A DNA stretch of 64,000 nucleotides from assembly GCA_963771545.1 (NCBI GenBank), contig CAVYTX010000002.1, positions 1,054,001-1,118,000 on the forward strand, given 5' to 3'. Both the position numbers and the translations under genes were made by a program. The notes beneath the pieces are model-generated. The model saw nothing but the letters and a program-made list of their open reading frames with translations, was not told the origin of the DNA and searched no databases. Numbering within the stretch: position 1 is the first letter of the stretch; each line of letters starts with the position of its first letter. Positions 17,482-25,988 of the stretch are shown piece by piece. The stretch is from CAKZLS01 sp963771545. Lineage in GTDB: Bacteria > Pseudomonadota > Alphaproteobacteria > Rhodospirillales > Defluviicoccaceae.

Positions 17482-18602
17482 GATTTCACCCCGGTTCCGC
17501 TTATGGGTTGCTGCCCGGTTATCTTCAGGCCATAGCCCTGAAGGCCGATAATGGTTCGTTTGGTGTTGGACAACAGAATCATCTCTCGAACGCCCAGATC
17601 CAATAGGATTTGCGCGCCCACACCGTAATCGCGAAGCTGCGGGGGATTCTCCTCTTCACCCGATATTCTTGCCCGGACGCGGTCGGAAAGCGCCGTTTTG
17701 TAGGGCTCCCGAAGGAATACAACGACGCCGCGGCCGGCCCGATCGATCATTTCCATGGCTTGGCGAAGTTCCTCGGCCTTGCCCGTACTCGTATCTCCCA
17801 AGGCGTCCTCGAGGACATTAAAGGCATGCATCCGCACGAGAATCGGCCCATCGGCCTCCAAGTTTCCTTTTACCAGGGCCAAATGCTCCGCGTAAGCCAC
17901 GCGATTTACGTAGACCAGCATACGAAAGCCATCGCCATAGAGGCTTTCGAAGGGCGCCTCCAAAACTCTCTCCACGGTGCGATCGTGGCGCAGGCGATAG
18001 GCTATCAGGTCGGCGATAGTGCCTATTTTGAAGTCATGAGTCCGCGCGAACCGCACCAAGTCAGGCATCCGCGCCATGGTTCCATCGTCATTCATGATTT
18101 CGCAGATGACGCCCGCGGGGTTCAATCCGGCCAATCTCGCGATATCCACGGCGGCTTCGGTATGACCGGCGCGGACCAGGACGCCGCCGTCCCTGGCTTC
18201 CAGCGGAAATACATGACCCGGCGCGACGATGTCTTCGCTGTTCTTCGACGGATCGATAGCAACGGCAATGGTGCGCGCCCTATCGGACGCGGAGATGCCC
18301 GTCGTCACCCCGTCTCGCGCTTCGATCGACACCGTAAACGCCGTTTCATGCCGCGATGTGTTTCGGCGCGCCATCGGGGGCAAGTTGAGCGCCTTGACTC
18401 GCTGGTGCGTGAGCGCGAGACAAATCAGGCCACGTCCATATTTCGCCATGAAATTGATCGCGTCCGGCGTCGCCATCTGCGCTGGAACGACAATGTCTCC
18501 TTCGTTCTCCCGATCTTCGTCGTCCACAAGGATGAACATCCGGCCATTTCGCGCGTCTTCGATGATGTCCTCAATGGAGGATAAGCTGTCAGGCCGGCTC
18601 AC
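17478..18602 (-). CDS. ribB: 3,4-dihydroxy-2-butanone-4-phosphate synthase fused to a degenerate RibA-like domain (RibBX type)
   Basis: Residues 1 to about 200 are RibB: IEDARNGRMFILVDDEDREN with the acidic metal site, the segment SRHETAFTVSIEARDGVTTG, and VFPLEARDGGVLVRAGHTEA before VDIARLAGL. Residues about 205-374 align with GTP cyclohydrolase II in layout, but the zinc triad is gone: where RibA has HSEC and a later RCDC, this protein reads RMHAFNVLEDALGDTSTGKA, with no cysteine. So the second domain should not be a GTP cyclohydrolase; many alphaproteobacteria and Shewanella carry such RibBX hybrids. A separate ribA must lie elsewhere. 374 aa; overlaps ribE by 14 bases. Confidence 0.9.
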   Translation of the reverse strand: MSRPDSLSSIEDIIEDARNGRMFILVDDEDRENEGDIVVPAQMATPDAINFMAKYGRGLICLALTHQRVKALNLPPMARRNTSRHETAFTVSIEARDGVTTGISASDRARTIAVAIDPSKNSEDIVAPGHVFPLEARDGGVLVRAGHTEAAVDIARLAGLNPAGVICEIMNDDGTMARMPDLVRFARTHDFKIGTIADLIAYRLRHDRTVERVLEAPFESLYGDGFRMLVYVNRVAYAEHLALVKGNLEADGPILVRMHAFNVLEDALGDTSTGKAEELRQAMEMIDRAGRGVVVFLREPYKTALSDRVRARISGEEENPPQLRDYGVGAQILLDLGVREMILLSNTKRTIIGLQGYGLKITGQQPISGTGVKS

Positions 18603-19194
18603 GATCTAGTTCCAATTCAAGGAGGCGGGCAACGTAGCGTGCCAGCATATCCACTTCCAGGTTGACACGGTCGCCGGGTTGGGCGGCCCCGAATGTGGTG
18701 AGGGGGAGAGTGTGAGGAATAAGATTAACACCGAACCGGTTTCTCGCCACCTCATTGACGGTCAAGGAAACCCCGTCCAACGCGACCGACCCTTTTTCCG
18801 CGATGAACCGCCGCAGCACCCCCGGGACCTCGAACTCAAACCGGCAGGAGTCGTTCTCGGGCGTGATGGAAACGATCCTTGCGACGCCGTCAACGTGACC
18901 GGAAACCATGTGCCCCCCCAGTTCCTCGCCTACTTTCAGTGCCCGTTCCAAGTTTACCAACGTCCCATCGCACCAACCCCCAATGGTCGTGCAGGCCAGC
19001 GTTTCCGCGGATACCGATACCGCGAACCAATCCGGCCCTTTGTCGACGACCGTAAGGCATACGCCCGAGCAACAAATGGACGCGCCCGCCGGAACGCCAC
19101 CCATGTCATAACCGGTATGGATTTCCAGCCTGATGTCACCCTGCCCGCGAACGGATCGCACCGCGCCCAGGTCCGTGACAATTCCGGTAAACAT
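18589..19194 (-). CDS. ribE: Riboflavin synthase, alpha subunit
   Basis: Final step: dismutation of two lumazines to riboflavin. 201 residues with the duplicated lumazine-binding domain: MFTGIVTDLGAVRSV begins the first and GGHMVSGHVDGVARIVSI the second, each followed by a hydrophobic core strand (CCSGVCLTVVDKGPDWFAV; VALDGVSLTVNEV). Starts at ATG 19194, 9 bases after ribD ends. Confidence 0.95.
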   Translation of the reverse strand: MFTGIVTDLGAVRSVRGQGDIRLEIHTGYDMGGVPAGASICCSGVCLTVVDKGPDWFAVSVSAETLACTTIGGWCDGTLVNLERALKVGEELGGHMVSGHVDGVARIVSITPENDSCRFEFEVPGVLRRFIAEKGSVALDGVSLTVNEVARNRFGVNLIPHTLPLTTFGAAQPGDRVNLEVDMLARYVARLLELELDREPA

Positions 19195-19203
19195 ATTCTG
19201 TCC

Positions 19204-20331
19204 TCAATTGCGACGGCTGTAGGTTTCCAGCACGTCCTCTCCGACCTGCGTGACGCCCGACCAAGAAAACCGCGGCGTATCGCGTAACGACGTGATCGCG
19301 AGGTCTCCGACGGCCGGCACACCGTCGCCTCCGATCACCTGGGGGGCCCGGAACCACGCCAATCGATCTATCAGCCCAGCGGTCAGATAAGATGCTGCGA
19401 TCCCGCCGCCGCCCTCGATCAGCACTCGGGTCACCCCCCGTCTGGCCAGAACCGCAGCTACCGCGCCTGGGGCCGGATGACAACACGCATCACCCTCGAC
19501 TTCGATGACAATTGCGCCTCTCTCCTCCAAGACCCGGCGCCGTTGCGGATCTGGCGCGGGCGCCGTGACGATCCAAGTCGGCGTCTGGCGGGCTGTTTCT
19601 ATCAATTTCATTGTAGGAGTCAAACGAAGCCGCCCATCGGCTATGACCCTTATGGGAGATCGGTCCCGCATGCCCGGCAGACGGCACGTCAATACCGGGT
19701 CGTCGGTCAACGCTGTCCCCGACCCGATCAAGATCGCGTCATGGTCGGCACGAAGCCCATGCGCCGCCGCGCGCGCCGAAGCGCCGGTAATCCACCGGCT
19801 TTCACCCGTTCGAGTGGCGATGCGGCCATCCAAGGTGGTTGCGGCTTTCAACGTAAACGACGGCCGGCCCCGTGTGATCGAGAGAAAGAAGCCGGCATTC
19901 AAATCGGCCGCGGCATCGCCGCAAACGCCTGTTGTGACCTCGACACCCGCGGTTCTCAGCCGTTGGATGCCCTTTCCCGAGACCCGGGGGTCGGAATCCG
20001 CGACAGCGACGACGGCGCGCTCGATGCCCGCGGTTATGAGCGCTTCGGTGCAGGGTTCGGTTATTCCATGATGGTCACAGGGTTCGAGACTAATGTAAGC
20101 GGTTGCTCCGCGCGACCCCGGGCCGGCCCGCCGCAAAGCCTCAGTTTCGGCATGCGGGCGACCTCCCGGTTGAGTCCATCCGCGCCCGATAATCCTTTCG
20201 TCGCGAACGAGAACGCATCCGACGGCCGGATTAGGCCAAGCATTACCTAGGCCGCGCCTCGCCAGCACCAACGCGACCCGCATAAACTGAATATCTCCCT
20301 CGGTTACCTTGGATCCGGCTTCAACCTTCAC
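19204..20331 (-). CDS. ribD: Bifunctional riboflavin deaminase/reductase RibD
   Basis: Residues 1-145 are the zinc deaminase: PNPAVGCVLV, GGRPHAETEALRRAG and LEPCDHHGITEPCTEALI supply the His and two Cys zinc ligands and the catalytic Glu. Residues 150-375 are the NADPH-dependent reductase, with FTLKAATTLDGRIATRTGES at its start and VLIEGGGGIAASYL. 375 aa, normal. Overlaps the end of nrdR by 11 bases. No FMN riboswitch is seen upstream; there is no room between nrdR and ribD. Confidence 0.95.
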   Translation of the reverse strand: MKVEAGSKVTEGDIQFMRVALVLARRGLGNAWPNPAVGCVLVRDERIIGRGWTQPGGRPHAETEALRRAGPGSRGATAYISLEPCDHHGITEPCTEALITAGIERAVVAVADSDPRVSGKGIQRLRTAGVEVTTGVCGDAAADLNAGFFLSITRGRPSFTLKAATTLDGRIATRTGESRWITGASARAAAHGLRADHDAILIGSGTALTDDPVLTCRLPGMRDRSPIRVIADGRLRLTPTMKLIETARQTPTWIVTAPAPDPQRRRVLEERGAIVIEVEGDACCHPAPGAVAAVLARRGVTRVLIEGGGGIAASYLTAGLIDRLAWFRAPQVIGGDGVPAVGDLAITSLRDTPRFSWSGVTQVGEDVLETYSRRN

Positions 20332-20773
20332 CTAGAGTCTCCACAAATTCTTCGAAGTCCTTGGCCTCACGAAAATTTTTGTAAACAGACGCGAACCGTA
20401 CATAGGCGACTTGATCCAAGTGCGCTAATTGGTCCATCGCCATTTCGCCAATAACTTTTGAGGGAATTTCCGACTCGCCCAGCGTCTCCAGACGCCGTTG
20501 AATGCTGTTGACAACCCGCTCGATGCGGTCGTCGTCAACAGGCCGCTTCTGCAACGCAATTCGAAGTGAACGAAACAGCTTGTCACGATCGAACGGCGCC
20601 TTGTCTCCATTCTTTTTAACGACGGTCAGTTCCCTCAAATGGACCCTCTCGAACGTCGTCCATCGCGCCCCACAAGCCGGACAATACCTTCGGCGGCGTA
20701 TCGCCGCGTTGTCTTCGGTCGGACGGGAGTCCTTTACTTGGGTGTCTTCATGGCCACAGAATGGACAACGCAT
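20321..20773 (-). CDS. nrdR: Transcriptional repressor NrdR
   Basis: ATP/dATP-sensing repressor of ribonucleotide reductase genes. The zinc ribbon is at the start (MRCPFCGHEDTQVKDSRPTE, then RRRYCPACGARWTTFER), followed by an ATP-cone domain (ELTVVKKNGDKAPFDRDKLF onward). 150 residues from the ATG at 20773. A longer reading to 20812 adds residues before the ribbon that no family member needs. Sits between glyA and ribD as in most alphaproteobacteria. Confidence 0.95.
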   Translation of the reverse strand: MRCPFCGHEDTQVKDSRPTEDNAAIRRRRYCPACGARWTTFERVHLRELTVVKKNGDKAPFDRDKLFRSLRIALQKRPVDDDRIERVVNSIQRRLETLGESEIPSKVIGEMAMDQLAHLDQVAYVRFASVYKNFREAKDFEEFVETLGEG

Positions 20774-20857
20774 GGATTTGATCCTTAGTTCCGGCCGGTC
20801 GAACCCGTGCATGATCCGTGGCCAGTTCGGCCCCTAACAACCGTTATTGCCGGCGCT

Positions 20858-22168
20858 TCAAGTTTGTTGGTAGATTGGGAACCTCCGACAAAGTTCGATG
20901 ACCTCCGCTCTGGCGGTATTCTCGGCGGCGGAATTATCGTCTGGGTTGGCCGCCAGGCCATCCAGCACATTGGCAATCAACTGGCCCACGCGATGAAACT
21001 CGGAGGTCCCGAACCCGCGCGTGGTTCCCGCTGGACTGCCTAGACGGATTCCCGACGTGACCATGGGCTTTGCCGGGTCGAACGGTATGGCGTTCTTATT
21101 GCAGGTCAGATTGGCGCGCCCGAGTGTTTCCTCCGCGGCCCTCCCCGTAATCGCGCGCGAGCGCAGATCCACAAGTGCAAGATGAGTGTCGGTTCCTCCA
21201 GAAACGATATCGAAACCGCGCTCGGCCAACGACGAGCCCAGGTCCTTCGCATTTTCCACCACGGCCTTGGCGTAAACCTTGAACTCGGGGCGCAAGGCTT
21301 CGCCGAAGGCAACGGCCTTGGCGGCAATGACATGCATGAGCGGCCCTCCCTGGAGCCCCGGAAAAACGGCCGAATTTATTTTCTTTCCGAGTTCCGGATC
21401 CTGGCAGAGGATCATCCCGCCTCTCGGCCCTCGCAGGGTCTTGTGGGTCGTGGTTGTAACCACGTGCGCGTAAGGAAACGGACTTGGATGAACACCGGCG
21501 GCGACCAAGCCCGCGAAGTGGGCCATGTCCACCATGAAGTAGGCACCCACCTCGTCCGCGATTTCGCGGAATCGCGCAAAGTCGATAATCCTGGGATAAG
21601 CGGAGCCGCCGGCCACGATAACCCTGGGCTTATGCTTTCGAGCAAGAGCCTGGACTTCGTCAAAGTCGATCAGGGCGTCCTCGCGGCGAACGCCGTATTG
21701 GACGGCATGAAGCCATTTCCCGGACTGCGAGGGCGCGGCGCCGTGAGTGAGATGGCCGCCCGCCGCCAGGGACATACCCAACAGCGTTTCCCCGGGCTTC
21801 ATCAGGGCAAGATAAACGGCACCGTTGGCCTGGGCGCCCGAATGCGGCTGAACATTAGCGAACTCACAGCTAAACAAGCGACGGGCGCGCTCAATCGCCA
21901 AGCTCTCCGCTACATCGACGAACTCACATCCACCATAGTAGCGGCGCCCAGGATAACCTTCCGCATATTTGTTGGTCATCACCGAGCCCTGCGCCTCGAG
22001 CACGGCGCGCGAAACGATATTTTCCGACGCGATAAGCTCGATGTGTTCTTGTTCACGCTTTAGTTCAGCGCCAATTGCCGCATGAATTCGCGGATCAGAT
22101 TCAGCTAGCGGCGCGGAAAAGAATGGTTCATTAACGTCCTGCGAACATTTAGCTTCTGCCGTTGACAT
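20858..22168 (-). CDS. glyA: Serine hydroxymethyltransferase
   Basis: PLP enzyme interconverting serine and glycine and supplying one-carbon units. 436 residues. Marks: ELKREQEHIELIASENIVSR, NKYAEGYPGRRYYGGCEFVD, GAQANGAVYLALMKPGETLL and the Schiff-base lysine in VVTTTTHKTLRGPRGGMI. Starts at ATG 22168. Its first 64 bases overlap the extended 3' end of rpiB. About 85 bases to nrdR downstream. Confidence 0.96.
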   Translation of the reverse strand: MSTAEAKCSQDVNEPFFSAPLAESDPRIHAAIGAELKREQEHIELIASENIVSRAVLEAQGSVMTNKYAEGYPGRRYYGGCEFVDVAESLAIERARRLFSCEFANVQPHSGAQANGAVYLALMKPGETLLGMSLAAGGHLTHGAAPSQSGKWLHAVQYGVRREDALIDFDEVQALARKHKPRVIVAGGSAYPRIIDFARFREIADEVGAYFMVDMAHFAGLVAAGVHPSPFPYAHVVTTTTHKTLRGPRGGMILCQDPELGKKINSAVFPGLQGGPLMHVIAAKAVAFGEALRPEFKVYAKAVVENAKDLGSSLAERGFDIVSGGTDTHLALVDLRSRAITGRAAEETLGRANLTCNKNAIPFDPAKPMVTSGIRLGSPAGTTRGFGTSEFHRVGQLIANVLDGLAANPDDNSAAENTARAEVIELCRRFPIYQQT

Positions 22169-22632
22169 GCCGGGGGAACCCTTGCCTCTCGTAATTGTGG
22201 TAATGAAATTTTATCGACACGACGCTGATGGTGGCCGCCCTCGAAATCGGTTTCCAGAGAGATCCGAAGGCAGTCGCGGGCGACGCCAAAGCCGATCATC
22301 CGTCCACCGAAACAAAGGACATTGGCGCCGTTGTGTTGTCTGGCCATGGGGGCGCTTAGCGCATCGTTGACCGCCACGGCACGGACCTTCCCATAACGAT
22401 TGGCGGCGATATCAATTCCGATTCCGCCGCAGCAAATCAAAGCACCACGCCGCGCCTCCCCCGCTCTCGATACGCGCGCCTGAACATATCGAAGATCGGG
22501 ATAGCCGACCGATTTCGTGCCGACCGCGCCAAGATCCAACACGTTACATCCGAAAGCAAGCAACTCTTCCTTGACCGTCGTTTTGCGGCCGTAGCCGGCA
22601 TGATCGCTAGCCACGGCCATGGGTTTAGCCAC
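22105..22632 (-). CDS. rpiB: Ribose-5-phosphate isomerase B
   Basis: Interconverts ribose 5-phosphate and ribulose 5-phosphate. Marks: MAVASDHAGYGRKTTVKEEL, NVLDLGAVG, GALICCGGIGIDIAANRYGK (catalytic Cys), ARQHNGANVLCFGGR and ETDFEGGHHQRRVDKI. The family normally ends here, at about residue 142, but this frame runs on for another 33 residues of unrelated sequence and stops inside glyA (64-base overlap). That looks like a lost stop or a small indel near the 3' end. Only ATG 22632 or the internal ATG at codon 5 are plausible starts. Confidence 0.9.
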   Translation of the reverse strand: MAKPMAVASDHAGYGRKTTVKEELLAFGCNVLDLGAVGTKSVGYPDLRYVQARVSRAGEARRGALICCGGIGIDIAANRYGKVRAVAVNDALSAPMARQHNGANVLCFGGRMIGFGVARDCLRISLETDFEGGHHQRRVDKISLPQLREARVPPACQRQKLNVRRTLMNHSFPRR

Positions 22633-23078
22633 TATCTTCCCGAGCCCGTCTCCGCGCTGCGCGATTGAGTAATCTTCGGATCAACCGTTTGTTTACCCGA
22701 TGTCCGAACACCATATGTCGAATACGCTGACCAGTTTACCACAAGCCCTCGCCCCATTGGCGACAAAAATCTTTCTCTTCTCGCACCGCGCGGTCGGGCG
22801 TTTCAACGCGCCGATATCCCGACCCGTTCGCCCCGCGCGTGATGCTTGCTACGGACACAATCCCAGCGCTCCTTTGTAAAAGATCAAATTAGACTTCTTT
22901 GACAAAAAAACAAAGGTTTTCCAGGTCTCGACGGATGATTCTCTGGTTTTTTATTGGTTCAATTATGCGTTACAAGAAGCGAATACTCTCACTTTTTTGT
23001 TTTCGAATTGACACCAATAAAGCGAGGTGTATGAATCCAATTTTGAAGAAACTAGCAATCGGACTGGGGTGAACGCCC
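22633..23078. other. Long AT-rich intergenic region between rpiB and mucR
   Basis: About 445 bases between two divergent genes with no convincing reading frame. The half nearest mucR is T-rich (several runs such as TTTTTTATTGG and CACTTTTTTG), the kind of DNA MucR-family proteins bind, so auto-control is plausible. The putative mucR promoter is listed separately. Confidence 0.4.
23008..23035 (+). promoter_or_regulatory. Putative sigma-70 promoter of mucR
   Basis: TTGACA at 23008-23013 and TATGAA at 23030-23035 with a 16-base spacer, about 43 bases before the mucR start codon. This is a visual match only. Confidence 0.4.
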
Positions 23079-23498
23079 ATGAATGAAGAGATCGGCGAGA
23101 AAGCATCTCGCGATGACGTCCTGCGCATGGCGGTAGATGTCGTCGCGGCATACGTCAGTAACAATCAGATCTCCTCGGGACAGATTTCCGAGGTGATCAA
23201 CAGTGTCTATTATTCGTTGATGGGGCTTGACGGTACGCCGTACGAAGCGGCCGCCGAGTTGCAGAAGCCGGCGGTAGCCATACGCAAATCAGTGACACCG
23301 GATTACATTGTTTGCCTGGAAGACGGCAAAATGCTGAAAATGCTGAAGCGCCACCTGCGAACGACGTACAACTTGACCCCGGAAGAATATCGAACGAAAT
23401 GGAGTTTGCCGCCAGACTACCCGATGGTCGCGCCCAATTACGCCAAACAGCGATCGCAATTCGCAAAAGACATCGGACTGGGCCGCAAGGGCGCTTAA
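23079..23498 (+). CDS. MucR/Ros-family transcriptional regulator, zinc-ligand variant
   Basis: A 139-residue global regulator of the MucR/Ros family, which controls exopolysaccharide, motility and cell-cycle genes in alphaproteobacteria. The conserved C-terminal part reads PDYIVCLEDGKMLKMLKRHL, then RTTYNLTPEEYRTKWSLPPD and YPMVAPNYAKQRSQFAKDIG. Ros uses Cys-X2-Cys and His-X4-His as zinc ligands; here the second Cys is Asp (CLED) and the final His position is Tyr (HLRTTY), leaving one Cys and one His. Similar zinc-free Ros folds are known from Mesorhizobium Ml proteins. Starts at ATG 23079 with GGGG/TGAACGCCC upstream; single-gene unit ended by a terminator. Confidence 0.9.
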   Translation: MNEEIGEKASRDDVLRMAVDVVAAYVSNNQISSGQISEVINSVYYSLMGLDGTPYEAAAELQKPAVAIRKSVTPDYIVCLEDGKMLKMLKRHLRTTYNLTPEEYRTKWSLPPDYPMVAPNYAKQRSQFAKDIGLGRKGA

Positions 23499-23567
23499 GG
23501 CTTTTCGTCCGATCGCATATCGACGCGGTTTCTCCGCCTTACAACAGACAAAAACCACAAGACGAAA

Positions 23568-23600
23568 CGGGATCCGACGATTGGTTATCGCCGGATCCCG
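23568..23600. terminator. Inverted repeat, likely terminator between mucR and livJ
   Basis: CGGGATCCG and CGGATCCCG form a perfect 9-base stem around a 15-base loop, lying between two convergent genes. Flanks are AAA on one side and TGTTT on the other, so it can serve both strands. Confidence 0.7.
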
Positions 23601-23635
23601 CTGTTTCGCGTTGTTGGATTAGTTGAAACTGCCGA

Positions 23636-24748
23636 CTACTGCACGTAGTCGTACTTACCGTCCTTCCAAACGTAAAATACGTAGCCCGGCGCCGTTACAT
23701 CGCCCTTTTCATCGAAACCGATTTCGCCTAGCACGGTCTCGAACCTATTGTCCCGGAGCGCTTTGGCGACAGCTGCGGTATCAGTTGTGCCGGCTTTTTC
23801 CGCCGCCTGGGCCCATGCCTGGATTGCGCCATAGGTATATAGGTTATACCCTTCCGGTTCGATGCCCTTAGCGCGGAAACGCTCCACCACGGGAGCCGCA
23901 ACCGGGTTCTTACGCGGATCCGGGCTAAAGGTCATCAACGTACCCTCGCCCGTGTCGCCAGTGATCTTCCAGTATTCATCCGTAACCAGAGCATCGCCAG
24001 AAACCAATTGCGGCATGTATCCCTGCTGGTGTGCCTGGCGAATCATCAGACCGGCCTCAGTGTGATAGCCACCCACGTAGATCACGTCAATGCCCTCGGA
24101 CTTCAGCTTGCTGATCAGAGCCGTGTAGTCTTTTTCGCCGGCGGTGTATGCTTCGTACATCGCTTCCTTAATGCCGCGCGCATTGAGTTGTTTCTTGGTT
24201 TCGTCGGCCAGGCCTTTGCCATACGCGGTCTTGTCGTGAAGAATCGCGATTTTTTTGTCGCCGAAATGGTCGGCTAGATAGTTGCCAGCAACGATACCCT
24301 GCTGGTCATCGCGGCCACAGGTGCGGAATACGTTGTCGCCGCCTTCTTCGGTAAGCTTTGGATTAGTCGAGGCCGGCGAAATCTGGAGGATGTTTTCTTC
24401 TTCATACACCTTTGAAGCGGGAATCGACGATCCCGAGCAAAAATGTCCAGCCACGAACACGACACCGTCGCTGGCCGACTTGTTCGCCACGGCGACCGCC
24501 TGCTTGGGGTCGCAGGCATCGTCTTCGACCACAAGCTCGAGTTGCTTGCCGAGCACGCCGCCCGCAGCGTTGATATCAATGACCGCCATCTGCGCGCCAT
24601 TTTTCATCTGTTCGCCAAAGGTTGCGTATTGCCCAGTCATCGGGCCCGCTGTTCCAATCTTGATGGTGTCCGCCGCCCAGGCGGACCCAACGCCCACCGC
24701 TGTCAGAGCGACGACAGTCGCGAACGCCGTTTTAAAATGCTTCATCAT
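23636..24748 (-). CDS. livJ: Branched-chain amino acid ABC transporter, periplasmic substrate-binding protein
   Basis: A 370-residue periplasmic type I binding protein. Signal peptide: MMKHFKTAFATVVALTAVG then SAWA before ADTIKIGTAGPMTGQYATFG. Later AAGGVLGKQLELVVEDDACD and CSGSSIPASKVYEEENILQI contain ligand-contact regions typical of Leu/Ile/Val-binding proteins, and ENILQISPASTNP follows the family. Preceded by GGAGAACCC. It is the last gene of the liv cluster, 170 bases after DUF6867, so it may have its own promoter. Confidence 0.92.
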   Translation of the reverse strand: MMKHFKTAFATVVALTAVGVGSAWAADTIKIGTAGPMTGQYATFGEQMKNGAQMAVIDINAAGGVLGKQLELVVEDDACDPKQAVAVANKSASDGVVFVAGHFCSGSSIPASKVYEEENILQISPASTNPKLTEEGGDNVFRTCGRDDQQGIVAGNYLADHFGDKKIAILHDKTAYGKGLADETKKQLNARGIKEAMYEAYTAGEKDYTALISKLKSEGIDVIYVGGYHTEAGLMIRQAHQQGYMPQLVSGDALVTDEYWKITGDTGEGTLMTFSPDPRKNPVAAPVVERFRAKGIEPEGYNLYTYGAIQAWAQAAEKAGTTDTAAVAKALRDNRFETVLGEIGFDEKGDVTAPGYVFYVWKDGKYDYVQ

Positions 24749-24918
24749 GGGTTCTCCTTCCCGTTTAACTGGTCGATCATGAGAGACTCAATCTTAGGGG
24801 CTATTCTTCTCTGCATAAAATCAATGAGAGCGGCCCTTTTGCTCCCGTTGTCACGAGTTTAAGCCAATAGACCGAAGAACGGTTATACCTTTTTAAACTC
24901 AAGACCTCGCGGACAGCG

Positions 24919-25260
24919 CTAATGTCGACTTTTCCACCCAAACAGGCCAGATCGTTCGTATAGCCACGGATATTGGTTGACCATTTTACGCGCGCGCGTC
25001 AGACGAAACGCGAACCAGGCGATGGCAATCAATAGGGCGGTGTCGGTGACGTAACCAGTTATGGATAGGAGTTCTCCGTCAAATAGCGAAAAAATGAGAA
25101 ACCGCGAGGCGAATCCTAGTAGAGCGCTGTACAAAAAAAGCTGCCACACAGGACGCCACGTGTTAGCCAAGGCCTGCCCAGTCATATATGAAGCAAAACC
25201 AATAATAATACACGTTACTCCAACAAATACCGGCACAGATGTTCCAATCAAAGGTTCCAT
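24919..25260 (-). CDS. Small membrane protein of the liv cluster (DUF6867-like)
   Basis: A 113-residue protein with three hydrophobic segments (residues about 8-30, 38-58 and 64-84) and a basic C-terminus (ARKMVNQYPWLYERSGLFGW). It lies between livF (5 bases away) and livJ in the same orientation, so it is co-transcribed with the transporter. A small integral membrane protein at this place is common in alphaproteobacterial liv operons and I link it to DUF6867 from memory. Its role in transport is unknown. Confidence 0.7.
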   Translation of the reverse strand: MEPLIGTSVPVFVGVTCIIIGFASYMTGQALANTWRPVWQLFLYSALLGFASRFLIFSLFDGELLSITGYVTDTALLIAIAWFAFRLTRARKMVNQYPWLYERSGLFGWKSRH

Positions 25261-25264
25261 TGTA

Positions 25265-25984
25265 TCATTGTCCGCCTTCGAGGTAGGCCGCCCTCACATC
25301 TGGATTGGCCAACAATTCCCGACCGGTTCCGCTCAACGTGATCTTACCGTTAATCATAACGTAGCCGCGGTGGGCCAACCGAAGGGCGTGGAACGCGTTC
25401 TGTTCAACAAGAAACACCGTGACCTTCTGCTGTCTATTGATTTCCTTAATAACATTAAATATTTGCTTTACCACAATCGGCGCCAGTCCCAGAGACGGCT
25501 CGTCCAGCAGCAACAACCGCGGGCGGCTCATGAGCGCACGGGCAATGGCCAGCATCTGTTGCTCTCCGCCGGAAAGCGTGCCTCCCCGCTGTCCCTGGCG
25601 TTGCTTCAATATCGGAAACAATTCGAAAACCTTTTCCAGATCCTCCGAGAAGTAACCGGGATCGGTCGTGGTTGCACCCATCTGTAGGTTTTCCATCACC
25701 GTCATCCGTGGAAAAATCCGCCGCCCTTCCGGCGACTGGGCAATACCGGACCCGATGATTTTGTGGGTCGGCGTTGTCGTGATTTCCGCGCCATCGAAAA
25801 TCACCTGGCCGCGTGAAGCGCGGGGACTTCCACAGATGGTCATTAGCAAAGTCGATTTGCCGGCTCCGTTGGCGCCGATCAGAGAGACAATTTCACCGGC
25901 ATTGACTTCGACGTCTACACCGCGCAGTGCTTCGATATTGCCGTAGTACGTATGAACGCCGGAAACGGTCAGCATTTGTTGCAT
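25265..25984 (-). CDS. livF: Branched-chain amino acid ABC transporter ATPase LivF
   Basis: A 239-residue ATPase. Walker A: GANGAGKSTLL in LIGANGAGKSTLLMTICGSP; Q-loop region GIAQSPEGRRIFPRMTVMEN; signature LSGGEQQMLAIARAL; Walker B LLLLDEPSLGLAP; H-loop region VFLVEQNAFHALRL. I use ATG 25984 (MQQMLTVSGVHTYYGNIEAL), the usual LivF start; the frame is open upstream without homology. Sits 4 bases after livG. Confidence 0.95.
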   Translation of the reverse strand: MQQMLTVSGVHTYYGNIEALRGVDVEVNAGEIVSLIGANGAGKSTLLMTICGSPRASRGQVIFDGAEITTTPTHKIIGSGIAQSPEGRRIFPRMTVMENLQMGATTTDPGYFSEDLEKVFELFPILKQRQGQRGGTLSGGEQQMLAIARALMSRPRLLLLDEPSLGLAPIVVKQIFNVIKEINRQQKVTVFLVEQNAFHALRLAHRGYVMINGKITLSGTGRELLANPDVRAAYLEGGQ

Positions 25985-25988
25985 TCGC

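Noticed and set aside
19195..20857. FMN riboswitch for the riboflavin genes
   Set aside because: Genes from nrdR to ribH overlap or are a few bases apart, leaving no room; the 85 bases before nrdR do not show an RFN element.
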